64,000 bases of DNA from Cerasicoccus sp. TK19100. GTDB taxonomy: Bacteria > Verrucomicrobiota > Verrucomicrobiia > Opitutales > Cerasicoccaceae. Each line of letters opens with the position of its first letter. Positions within the stretch are counted from its first letter, which is position 1. The stretch is taken from the NCBI RefSeq assembly GCF_027257155.1, contig NZ_JAPWDU010000006.1:124001-188000 (forward strand), written 5' to 3'. Under the pieces are notes generated by a model that was not told where the DNA came from, ran no database searches, and was given only the letters and a program-made list of their open reading frames with translations. Both the position numbers and the translations under genes were made by a program. Shown piece after piece: positions 43,282 through 50,493 of the stretch.

Positions 43282-43727
43282 GGTTATGGGCGGGATTTCC
43301 CGGTGTTATTTATGTTGTGAAACGCATTGGGGCGTTTCTTTAGGTGGGGGACGCCTTACCCCTTACGAGCTAAGGCTATGATATCGCAGGATTCGCCCGC
43401 TTAATAGGGAAGTTGCCCAAGGTCTGATTTCCCAATTCTGGCGCCTGTCATCGCCGGAGCCTTCGGAGCGCGAATCGCCCTCAAATTGGGCAAAATAACG
43501 GAGCGCATTCGCGCTCAAAAATGACGCTCGAAATCTGGCGAAAATTGCGGCGCACGTGGCCGCGCCGGAAAAGAAACTGTCCCCGTTTTTTCCAATGGTG
43601 TCACACGGCTCAAGGTAGTGCTGCGCCTCCACCTTGACCTCGCGTGAGCGCGAAGCGCGAACGGTTTCCAGTTCAAACCCTCATTGGTTCTGAGGGGCCG
43701 GAAGCCTTTCAAAAGAAAGGTTTGAAA
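43282..43727. other. Candidate origin of transfer region
   Basis: 446 nt between divergent relaxase and RadC-like genes with no convincing gene. It is rich in inverted repeats: GAAACGC/GCGTTTC (43,319-43,338, loop 6), the perfect hairpin GAGCGCATTCGCGCTC (43,501-43,516), and CAAGGT/ACCTTG (about 43,612-43,637). The oriT of MobF systems usually lies just upstream of the relaxase gene, which fits this location. No nic consensus can be assigned by eye. Two short open frames here are judged spurious. Confidence 0.45.
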
Positions 43728-44180
43728 ATGAAAATCTATGAAGCTTCGATCAAGTATTCACTGGTCTCGGAATGCCAGAGCACACCACTCGACAGCCCGG
43801 CGATGATCTATCAATACATGCAGGGGGCATTCGATAATTATCCCATGCAGGAAAGCTTTTGGGTCATCTGTATGAACCGCAAAAATCAACCGACAAGCCG
43901 GACCATGATTTCACTCGGAACGATCAGCGGAGCGCTAGTCAGCCCGGCGGAAGTATTCAGGGTGGCGATTCTCGCGAACGCCGCCAACCTTGCCGTCTCG
44001 CATAATCATCCGAGTGGCGATCCCTATCCGTCAACGCAGGATATTAGTATGACCCGCAGTCTCGGAGAGTGTGCAAAATTGATGCAGATTCCCTTGCTCG
44101 ACCACATCATTTGCGGTGATCCAAAATCCGACCCCAAAGGAATCGGTTACTACTCATTCAATGAGAATGGACTATGCTGA
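43728..44180 (+). CDS. RadC-like JAB-domain protein
   Basis: About 150 residues from ATG 43728. It is a JAB/MPN+ metallo-isopeptidase-like domain of the RadC family: the conserved VSHNHPSGDPYPSTQD (HxHPSG-x8-D zinc site), preceded by VCMNRKNQ, GTISGALVSPAEVF and the conserved Glu helix. The upstream HhH domain of chromosomal RadC is absent, as usual for copies on plasmids and ICEs. Its role is unclear (DNA processing or anti-restriction has been proposed). It is divergent from the relaxase across the candidate oriT. Confidence 0.9.
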   Translation: MKIYEASIKYSLVSECQSTPLDSPAMIYQYMQGAFDNYPMQESFWVICMNRKNQPTSRTMISLGTISGALVSPAEVFRVAILANAANLAVSHNHPSGDPYPSTQDISMTRSLGECAKLMQIPLLDHIICGDPKSDPKGIGYYSFNENGLC

Positions 44181-44240
44181 AAGCTGGTCAATGACTCAGC
44201 AATAAACTTCATATTCTCGCAAAATTTGCCATTTCAATAG

Positions 44241-44270
44241 AAAAAGCGATGGCCTTTCGAGCCATCGCTT
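44241..44270 (-). terminator. Intrinsic terminator (end of copper-region leftmost gene)
   Basis: On the - strand AAGCGATGGC and GCCATCGCTT form a perfect 10-bp stem with a 7-nt loop, followed by TTTTT-CTATTG. It lies about 25 nt after the stop of the 44,296-44,697 gene and closes the leftward copper regulon. Confidence 0.85.
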
Positions 44271-44295
44271 CGCTAACAAAAGATTGTTTGACCTA

Positions 44296-44697
44296 CTACT
44301 TATGACCATGCTGGAAATCGGAAGAAGTCTTCGGCTCCAGTTTTGCCATGAACATACAGGCTTCTCCGTGATCATCAACGAACTTAATCTTTTGCAGCCC
44401 TCTAGAAGGGGGGGCAGAGCGAACAACCTTTGAGGCATTACCGCAGGACGGGCAGTCGATAGTTGCACCTTCTTCGCAGAAGTCCATTGCCTGTTCCTTT
44501 GACTGAATATCCACCACGGAAACGGTATCGCATTTCTTGCATACCTGAGCGACTTGGTCGCCGGGTACAAGAGCTGCGAAGTCATCAAGCGTGGATAAGG
44601 TCTTTTCCTTGTGCCATCCTCCGGCGGGTGGACCAGCCAAAAGTGTTACGCTGGCGAGTGTCATGAATGCTACTAATACTGATGCGATTTTTTTCAT
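44296..44697 (-). CDS. Periplasmic Cys-rich protein, unknown (copper regulon)
   Basis: 133 residues. Signal peptide MKKIASVLVAFMTLASVTLLAG; mature part with two zinc-ribbon-like pairs (VCKKCDT and DCPSCGN), a further Cys (FCEEG) and a His tail (FQHGHK). Four Cys in CxxC pairs could hold one metal ion or a disulfide. No named family is recognised. It has its own upstream ECF-type promoter motif (44,750-44,779) and a terminator downstream, so it is a one-gene unit of the regulon. Confidence 0.7.
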   Translation of the reverse strand: MKKIASVLVAFMTLASVTLLAGPPAGGWHKEKTLSTLDDFAALVPGDQVAQVCKKCDTVSVVDIQSKEQAMDFCEEGATIDCPSCGNASKVVRSAPPSRGLQKIKFVDDHGEACMFMAKLEPKTSSDFQHGHK

Positions 44698-44749
44698 GTC
44701 TATTCCTTTTTATCGAGGGTTTCGAATGCTGTGTTTTACATTCAAATAA

Positions 44750-44779
44750 TTAAACGCATCTCATAAGCATAACCCTTAA
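44750..44779 (-). promoter_or_regulatory. ECF-type promoter motif F
   Basis: Reads TTAAGGGTTAT, 12 nt, CGTTTAA on the - strand, with two mismatches to the shared -35-like half (consensus TTGAGGGTTTT). The distance from the -10-like box to the ATG at 44,697 is about 50 nt. Confidence 0.65.
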
Positions 44780-44795
44780 AGTTTTTCTCCATAAA

Positions 44796-45590
44796 TCAGA
44801 AAAGATAATCTTTTCCATATATAAGCGATCCCCCAAAATGGGCGGCAATTGGAACCAAAACCAGCAAGATAAAAATAGTGCCCCGGTAAATATATACGCC
44901 CCATGTTTCCGACTTACGCATCACGAGTATTCCAAGAAGTCCAACCAGACTGAGGGAGGCTACCGAGACACCGAGCCAGCGATGCCAGGTAAGGATTTCA
45001 GCCAAGTCTCCGGGATAGTTACTTTGGCTTGCAGCGATCCATCCCAGCGTTGCCGCAACGATTGCAAACAGAGCACCAAGGACGAAATTCGTGCGAGCGG
45101 CGAATTTCATGCGGTGGGATCGAAAGGCGATACTCAAGATTTCCAGGATCGCCGCAATGGGAAGCAGTGCAATTGGCAGGTGAACGCTTAAAACGTGAAG
45201 TTTCCCGAGAAATATCACTGCTGGCGACTCCTCTGAATGAGCATGATCCGTTGAGTGGTCATGCTCACCAGTTTGCTTCGGAGTCGCTGTCTCGTTGTGT
45301 TCATGGAGATCTAGATGCACAGTTTCGATTTCCGCATTGCTGGTTTGCTGGTCTGTTTTAGCGAGCGATAGATTGGCTAGGTATGCCTCCGAGTTGGCGT
45401 TGAATTTGCGAAGACATGACTTGCAGCAGAAACCAATCGTTTGCCCCTTATATTCGGTCGTGATCGAAGATTCAGCTGGTTCTTCCGGGGTAACTGGACA
45501 AAACTGATTGATGACTTCAGAAGCGGAGGCGGTTGCCACCAACGTAATGAAAAAGAGGAGCTGCAATACGGAATTAATTTTACTTTTCAT
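44796..45590 (-). CDS. YHS-like / DUF2231 fusion membrane protein
   Basis: About 264 residues from ATG 45590 (a longer upstream frame runs through a terminator and is not used). After a signal peptide, a YHS/TRASH-type metal domain: NQFCPVTPEEPAESSITTEY, then GFCCKSCLRKFNAN (paired Cys). A His/Glu-rich linker (LDLHEHNETATP and EHDHSTDHAHSEE) leads to a DUF2231-type four-helix membrane part (HVLSVHLPIALLPIAAILEI, then EILTWHRWLGV). Such proteins accompany copper resistance loci and may bind Cu in the periplasm. It shares a transcript with the DUF3347 gene, separated by a terminator-like hairpin. Confidence 0.8.
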   Translation of the reverse strand: MKSKINSVLQLLFFITLVATASASEVINQFCPVTPEEPAESSITTEYKGQTIGFCCKSCLRKFNANSEAYLANLSLAKTDQQTSNAEIETVHLDLHEHNETATPKQTGEHDHSTDHAHSEESPAVIFLGKLHVLSVHLPIALLPIAAILEILSIAFRSHRMKFAARTNFVLGALFAIVAATLGWIAASQSNYPGDLAEILTWHRWLGVSVASLSLVGLLGILVMRKSETWGVYIYRGTIFILLVLVPIAAHFGGSLIYGKDYLF

Positions 45591-45601
45591 GTGTGGAAAA
45601 T

Positions 45602-45633
45602 AAAAGCCGCCCGGCTTTGTGGGCTCGGGCGGC
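45602..45633 (-). terminator. Terminator-like hairpin in front of the YHS-DUF2231 ATG
   Basis: On the - strand GCCGCCCG and CGGGCGGC (45,606-45,633) form a perfect 8-bp stem and are followed by TTTTATTTT and, 13 nt later, the ATG of the next gene. It can end transcription after the DUF3347 gene, so the downstream gene would be expressed only by read-through or under regulation. Confidence 0.75.
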
Positions 45634-45645
45634 ATAAAAGGTGAA

Positions 45646-46197
45646 TCAATGCTGATGACCGTCAGTGTGGGCATGGCTGTTATTGGAATTAGACTTCACC
45701 CCGGCAACCTGCTCTTTGATACTGCCACAGCCGAGCATCATGGAGCCATAATAAGGATTGGCGACAGTCTTACTGGACTGCATCCAACTCCCACCCTTAT
45801 TGCCAAATGCCATCGGACAATAGGCTACGTATAGTGGCGTGTCTTTGGTCGTTCCTACGTGCTTGACTAGGGACGTCATTTCCTGGGACAAACCGAGAAA
45901 TGCAGTGCGCGCCGCCTTAATGTCGGAGGCTCCAACGATTGCTTTGGCTGGAGTGGTAAGATCCGCCGCTTCTTCATGGGCTTCTCCCTGATGTGGGGCC
46001 TGCTTCATTGCTTCGAGGAAGCTATTCGCACCCGTTTGGGCGGCTTTCAAGTTGTCATCTGCCAATCCTTTTTGGATGGCCAGATAAGGATCGACTAACG
46101 TGTCGACGAAGTTTGGCTTGAATGCTTCACTGTGGGCCTGCAATGCAGCAGTAAGCACGAATGACAGTCCTAAGACCATACTTGCTAGTTTTTTCAT
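45646..46197 (-). CDS. DUF3347-domain periplasmic protein
   Basis: 183 residues. Signal peptide (LASMVLGLSFVLTAALQA); helical DUF3347 body with FVDTLVDPYLAIQKGLADDN, then the conserved block VAYCPMAFGNKGGSWMQSS and NPYYGSMMLGCGSIKE; a His-rich tail ends DGHQH. The same domain is fused to the C-terminus of the CusB-like adaptor at 54,262. The Cys/Met residues of the CPMA and LGCG blocks probably bind Cu(I). It is preceded by ECF motif E (about 70 nt upstream). Confidence 0.85.
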   Translation of the reverse strand: MKKLASMVLGLSFVLTAALQAHSEAFKPNFVDTLVDPYLAIQKGLADDNLKAAQTGANSFLEAMKQAPHQGEAHEEAADLTTPAKAIVGASDIKAARTAFLGLSQEMTSLVKHVGTTKDTPLYVAYCPMAFGNKGGSWMQSSKTVANPYYGSMMLGCGSIKEQVAGVKSNSNNSHAHTDGHQH

Positions 46198-46266
46198 GTT
46201 ATTTTTTCGATTATGGAAGCCCTTGGTTTTTTGCCCGCTTCCAGAGCTTTTGAAGAGTTCACTAAT

Positions 46267-46296
46267 TTAAACGCAGAAACGGCTCAAAACCCTCAG
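46267..46296 (-). promoter_or_regulatory. ECF-type promoter motif E
   Basis: Reads CTGAGGGTTTT, 12 nt, CGTTTAA on the - strand (46,296 down to 46,267). It stands about 70 nt before the ATG of the DUF3347 gene. The copB 3' end lies immediately upstream. Confidence 0.75.
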
Positions 46297-46340
46297 CTTT
46301 TTTTGCAGGTGTGTGACTAGAACTTGAACTAGAACTAGAA

Positions 46341-47264
46341 CTAGAACCAGAGCCTGACGCCCGCGACAAACGAGAGCACATCAGCGTCTTCCCCAGCCTG
46401 ACGACTGAGGTTTGCTGTCTCTCCAAGCTGACGTTCCCAATTAACGCCGATATAGGGAGCAAACTCGCGTCGGATTTCGTATCGTAGCCGTAAACCAAGC
46501 TCGACGTAGTTGAACCCTTCCCCAACGCCAAACTTTGGAACGCTCTGTGCCGCAATTTCGGTCTCAAACCGTCCCTGAGCGATCAAGCGTTGGGTTATAG
46601 GTAATTCTTTAGTTGCGGTCAACCGGGCCGAGAAATCACCGTCCTCGCTAATAAACAAAGTGGGCGTCACCTCATATTCGTAGGGTGACAAACCCTCAAG
46701 TCCGATAGCCGCGAAGAAGCGTGAGGGATCGTTGCCTGGTTCCCATAACTGATCGTAACGCACTCCAATCTGCGCGTCCCAAAATGGTGCGATTAAGCGT
46801 CCGTAGTAGCCTTGGAATTCGGCATAACCGGCGCTTGGCCCTTGTATACTCTGGTCCCCCTCTGTCTTAAACCAAAATCGATTAAAATCGCCGCCATACC
46901 ACCCTTCGATATCCCAGCGCAGCAAGTCTTCACTATCGTTCAGACGAGCTTCTAGTTGATCAACTAACAACATCCCGAAGAGCCCAGCATCCATGCTTTT
47001 GAGATCATAGGGGATGTATTCCGCGTCCTCTGGATCGAGTGTTGGTTGGGGTAGCGTCTCTTGGTCTGGACTGACCTGGCTGGGCATAGCCATGGAGGTG
47101 TGTCCTTCATGGGCATCCGGAATCGTAGTGTTGGCTTCGGCTGCATGGTGGTGCAGCATCGCCGAGCTTGGATCTTCGCCATAAACGCTGCCAAGTATAA
47201 GTGTAAATGAAGCGATCAGGGGCGTTTTCATGGATCGTATAAAGTTACTTTTGCTTGTATGCAT
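46341..47264 (-). CDS. copB: Copper resistance protein B (outer membrane)
   Basis: 307 residues. ATG 47264 lies 6 nt after the copA stop; an internal ATG at 47,231 opens directly on the signal peptide (TPLIASFTLILGSVYG) and is equally likely. The N-terminal third is rich in His/Met (MLHHHAAEANTT, EGHTSMAMPSQ). The rest is a beta-barrel with family marks GMLLVDQLEARL, GWYGGDFNRFWFKTEG, QIGVRYDQLWEPG and a final SFVAGVRLWF ending in Phe. CopB binds copper at the outer membrane in copAB systems. It forms an operon with copA. Confidence 0.92.
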   Translation of the reverse strand: MHTSKSNFIRSMKTPLIASFTLILGSVYGEDPSSAMLHHHAAEANTTIPDAHEGHTSMAMPSQVSPDQETLPQPTLDPEDAEYIPYDLKSMDAGLFGMLLVDQLEARLNDSEDLLRWDIEGWYGGDFNRFWFKTEGDQSIQGPSAGYAEFQGYYGRLIAPFWDAQIGVRYDQLWEPGNDPSRFFAAIGLEGLSPYEYEVTPTLFISEDGDFSARLTATKELPITQRLIAQGRFETEIAAQSVPKFGVGEGFNYVELGLRLRYEIRREFAPYIGVNWERQLGETANLSRQAGEDADVLSFVAGVRLWF

Positions 47265-47270
47265 TAGTCG

Positions 47271-49118
47271 TTAGGCCGGCTTTGAAACTGAGACGACTCG
47301 GAACATGCCCATCTCCATGTGAAACAAAATGTGGCAGTGGAAGGCCCAGTTACCGGTTGCATCGACCGTAACGTCCGCTGAAAGTCGTTCGGCGGGCTTC
47401 ACGTTGATGGTGTGTTTCCTCGGATTGTGCTGTCCATTGCCATTGTTCAGAACCATCCACATGCCATGTAGATGTATCGGGTGGTTCATCATGGTATCGT
47501 TCACAAAGGTCAAACGGACCCGTTCGCCGTGAACGAGGCGGATTGGCTTCGTTCCTTCAGAGAATTCTTCACCATCAAAGGACCACATATACCGCTCCAT
47601 GTTACCGGTCAAATGGAGCTCGATTTCGCGGCGTGGCGGACGTTGATCGATGCCTGGTTGAGGTGATTTGAGATCGGTGTAAACGAGGACTCTCCATGGA
47701 GTATCCTCAAGGCCGATGCCCGGTTCGGCCAAACGGCTTTCCGAGACCGTGGCGACGGTTGTGTTCCCTGGCCCATGGGTGTTCGGACCATGCCTATAAA
47801 CTTCTTCAGTGACCATACCTTTGTTTTGTTGCATGCTTGGCTCGGAACGATGGCCCTCGTGAGGTGAAGAGGCTGCTGATGGTTCCGACATTGTATTCGC
47901 GGCACCCATCCCCGCCATTTCACTGTCGTCCTTAGAGGACATTTGCATCCCCTCCATGTCTTCCATTTCGCTCATATCCATGCCCATATCTTTCATGGTT
48001 AGACGTGGTGGCTCTCGTTGCGGTGGGATCGCCGCAGTCATCCCAACGCGTGGTGCCAATGTGCCTCGCGCAAAGCCACTGCGATCCATGGTCTCAGCAA
48101 AAATAGTGTATGCCTGATCGGCTTTGGGCTCAACGATGACGTCATAGGTCTCAGCGATTGAAATGCGAAACTCGTCTACCTCGACTGGAGTGATATTTTG
48201 GCCGTCAGCTTGCACCACAGTCAGTGGTAAGCCTGGGATGCGAACGTCAAAGTAGGTGCCCGCAGCTGCATTAATAAAGCGTAAACGAACCTTCTCACCC
48301 TTTTCGAAGAGTCCCGTCCAATTACTTTCAGGTGCCCGACCGTTCATTAGGTATGTGTAGTCATGGCCCGTCACATCGGTAATATCGGTTGGCATCATCC
48401 GCATTTCACTCCACATCAAACGGTCCTTTGCCGTTGGCACGAAACCGTCCCGTTGTGCATCGCGAATAAATCCCGTTAGTGTTTGTTGCTGATAGTTCGA
48501 GTAATCCGACTGCTTTTTAAGCTTGGCTAGTAGGGTGTGTGGATCGTCAAAGGTCCAGTCAGACAGCACGATAATGTATTCGCGATCATAAGGCCATGGC
48601 TCAGGCTGAGCTGGGTCGATGATAATCGGTCCATACAGTCCGGTTTGTTCCTGAAGCCCAGTGTGACTGTGATACCAGTAGGTGCCGTTCTGCGTAACCG
48701 GAAATCGATACTCAAAAGTTTCTCCTGGTTGAATGCCATCGTAGCTGAGGCCAGGCACTCCATCCATTTGATAGGGGAGGATTATGCCATGCCAATGAAT
48801 AGACGTGTCCTCCTTTAGACTATTAGTCACGCGAATCACCGCTTCAGTGCCCTCCCTCAAGCGAACAAGAGGCCCTGGAACAGTGCCGTTGATCGTCGTG
48901 GTAATCACGCGCTTACCGCCGATCATGATTTCGGTCGCAGCTATATTCAAATCAATGACTCCCGAGGAATCAGGGGCTATTATGCTCCGCCCAAACGTGT
49001 CCTGTGCGAAAGCGGGTAGTATCTGATAGGCATAGGCAGCCATTCCAAACGCAGTTGTTGACCTTAGAAACTGCCTTCGGGTAAAGCCGCGATTCGATTG
49101 GAATATGTCGATATTCAT
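47271..49118 (-). CDS. copA: Multicopper oxidase CopA
   Basis: 615 residues, Tat signal (TRRQFLRSTTAFGMAAYA). Three cupredoxin domains carry the Cu ligands: IHWHGIILP (about 106), YWYHSHTGLQEQTG (about 150), HPIHLHGMWMVL (about 543) and WAFHCHILFHMEMGMFR (about 590-605). A Met-rich insert (about 370-410, MKDMGMDMSEMEDMEGMQM) is typical of CopA/PcoA and binds Cu(I). It oxidises Cu(I) to the less toxic Cu(II) in the periplasm. ECF motif D lies about 95 nt upstream. With copB it is the second unit of the regulon. Confidence 0.97.
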   Translation of the reverse strand: MNIDIFQSNRGFTRRQFLRSTTAFGMAAYAYQILPAFAQDTFGRSIIAPDSSGVIDLNIAATEIMIGGKRVITTTINGTVPGPLVRLREGTEAVIRVTNSLKEDTSIHWHGIILPYQMDGVPGLSYDGIQPGETFEYRFPVTQNGTYWYHSHTGLQEQTGLYGPIIIDPAQPEPWPYDREYIIVLSDWTFDDPHTLLAKLKKQSDYSNYQQQTLTGFIRDAQRDGFVPTAKDRLMWSEMRMMPTDITDVTGHDYTYLMNGRAPESNWTGLFEKGEKVRLRFINAAAGTYFDVRIPGLPLTVVQADGQNITPVEVDEFRISIAETYDVIVEPKADQAYTIFAETMDRSGFARGTLAPRVGMTAAIPPQREPPRLTMKDMGMDMSEMEDMEGMQMSSKDDSEMAGMGAANTMSEPSAASSPHEGHRSEPSMQQNKGMVTEEVYRHGPNTHGPGNTTVATVSESRLAEPGIGLEDTPWRVLVYTDLKSPQPGIDQRPPRREIELHLTGNMERYMWSFDGEEFSEGTKPIRLVHGERVRLTFVNDTMMNHPIHLHGMWMVLNNGNGQHNPRKHTINVKPAERLSADVTVDATGNWAFHCHILFHMEMGMFRVVSVSKPA

Positions 49119-49210
49119 TTTTAACTTAAATTAAGATACTGGGACACGTTCTAGAAGTCTCCATTTTGGTTACTTACTTACTCTGAATGTAGATTGATGG
49201 CAATTTAGTG

Positions 49211-49240
49211 TTAAACGCAGATGATGCAAAAAACCCTCAA
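49211..49240 (-). promoter_or_regulatory. ECF-type promoter motif D (copAB)
   Basis: Reads TTGAGGGTTTT, 12 nt, CGTTTAA on the - strand, an exact match to the consensus. The -10-like box ends about 93 nt before the copA ATG. Confidence 0.8.
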
Positions 49241-49290
49241 TATTTTTTAACCATGATTATAAAGGTCGCTATCGCATGGTCACGGTCGCA

Positions 49291-50172
49291 CTAGGATCGA
49301 AGTGATGGCGTGAAGTCAGAGCGAGCATCGCGAACCAACTGGAGACTTTTTCTCCAGTCCTCCTGAGTCACTTCATTAAATGGTATGTCACCCAAAGCCT
49401 TGGTCTCTCCGACCAAATGACGTACATAGATTGAGTGTTTGGCAGGGGTCGATTCTAACCAATTCCGGTATTCGTTAAATCGGATGCGATTAGGTCGCCC
49501 TGTGTGCCGAATCATTAATCGATGCAACCAAGGTGGGGTTCTTAGCCATGCTAATTCCCCCCATGATTCCAGTAGGCCTGCGTTACGCAAATCGATCACA
49601 TGAATCATTCTTCCACTAGGTTTTAGGCGCTCGTAGCAAAGCTGTAGTAGATTAATGGGATCACATGCGTGCTGTATGACGCTATTGCTTAGGATAAGAT
49701 CAAATTGTTGAGTCGTGCCAATAAAATGATCTTCTGCAGGTGAGCCGTTGTAGAAACGAACCTTTTGGATTTGATCTTGAATATTTTCCGAGTGTGGCAT
49801 TCCGCTCAATCTCTTGCACTCTCGCTCAAATAGTATCTTTGCTATCTGTTCTGTGTGTTGATGGCTCGGCTTTGATTGAAATCGCTCATAGAAAGTAACG
49901 CTATCTGCGCCTCGAAGGAACATTAGTATAGCACCTGATATCGAGTCGCCCGGTCCAATCTCACAGATATCGCCTTGAAAAGTTTCAGTTCCCAGTAATC
50001 TCAAGAACACATTCGTGTACTCTTCTGTGTAAGCTGCAGATTTTTCGGGACTATATCTAGCATGTCGCTTTCCGCTTCCCAGTGATTTTACGCCGATACT
50101 TCGCGCAAATCCAACAAGTATATCTGTTGAGACGTAATATATACAGGCCAGCGATTGGGCAACCCTCAGCAT
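49291..50172 (-). CDS. SAM-dependent methyltransferase-like protein
   Basis: 293 residues. Rossmann-type SAM domain with motif I GDICEIGPGDSISGAILMFL (about 90), an acidic second strand (VTFYERF), FDLILSNSVIQHACDP (motif III and IV) and PSGRMIHVIDLRNAG after it. The family is common near sugar or lipid modification genes; the substrate is not readable. It lies between copAB and the RND operon on the same strand and may be the last gene of the RND transcript. A metal role is not evident. Confidence 0.75.
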   Translation of the reverse strand: MLRVAQSLACIYYVSTDILVGFARSIGVKSLGSGKRHARYSPEKSAAYTEEYTNVFLRLLGTETFQGDICEIGPGDSISGAILMFLRGADSVTFYERFQSKPSHQHTEQIAKILFERECKRLSGMPHSENIQDQIQKVRFYNGSPAEDHFIGTTQQFDLILSNSVIQHACDPINLLQLCYERLKPSGRMIHVIDLRNAGLLESWGELAWLRTPPWLHRLMIRHTGRPNRIRFNEYRNWLESTPAKHSIYVRHLVGETKALGDIPFNEVTQEDWRKSLQLVRDARSDFTPSLRS

Positions 50173-50493
50173 GGTTTAGCTCCTCGTTTCAGGGTTAGAA
50201 AATCTAGAAAACTACAGTCTAATGCCTGCGATGAATAGAAAAGTCCGCCTCTTGCAAACAAGTGCTGTAGATATGGTGCCGTTGACAGTATTCGCATGTA
50301 GGTGCTTTGGCCGACGGGAAACGCTGTTTTCACCCATATTTTGGCCATAGGCTCCAGGCGATTTTGACAGTAGTATTTGTTCGTAACGAGTCCCATGCAC
50401 ATCGGCGTGAAGCGTTTGGTTGAAATTGGCTGTGTTGTAAACGGCTAAAGCTGAGCAAATAAGCTGTCGTTTTGAGAAGACTTGCTCCTTCAT
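50166..50493 (-). CDS. Uncertain small gene, two overlapping frames
   Basis: Two frames compete here. One (ATG 50493) gives 93 residues beginning with a signal-like stretch (FSKRQLICSALAVYNTAN). The other (50,166-50,402) gives 78 residues (CMGLVTNKYYCQNRLEPMAKIW and onwards), remains protein-like further upstream to about 50,445 and reaches down to the methyltransferase start. The join suggests a frameshifted or decaying gene between the RND pump and the methyltransferase. No family recognised. Confidence 0.35.

Noticed and set aside
43363-43712. Small genes between relaxase and RadC-like gene
   Set aside because: Both open frames are low-complexity and overlap inverted repeats; no start signal or family is seen.
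44715-44726. GAGGGTTTC near 44,715 as a further ECF motif
   Set aside because: It is on the + strand, lacks the CGTTTAA box at 12 nt and is not upstream of a + strand gene.
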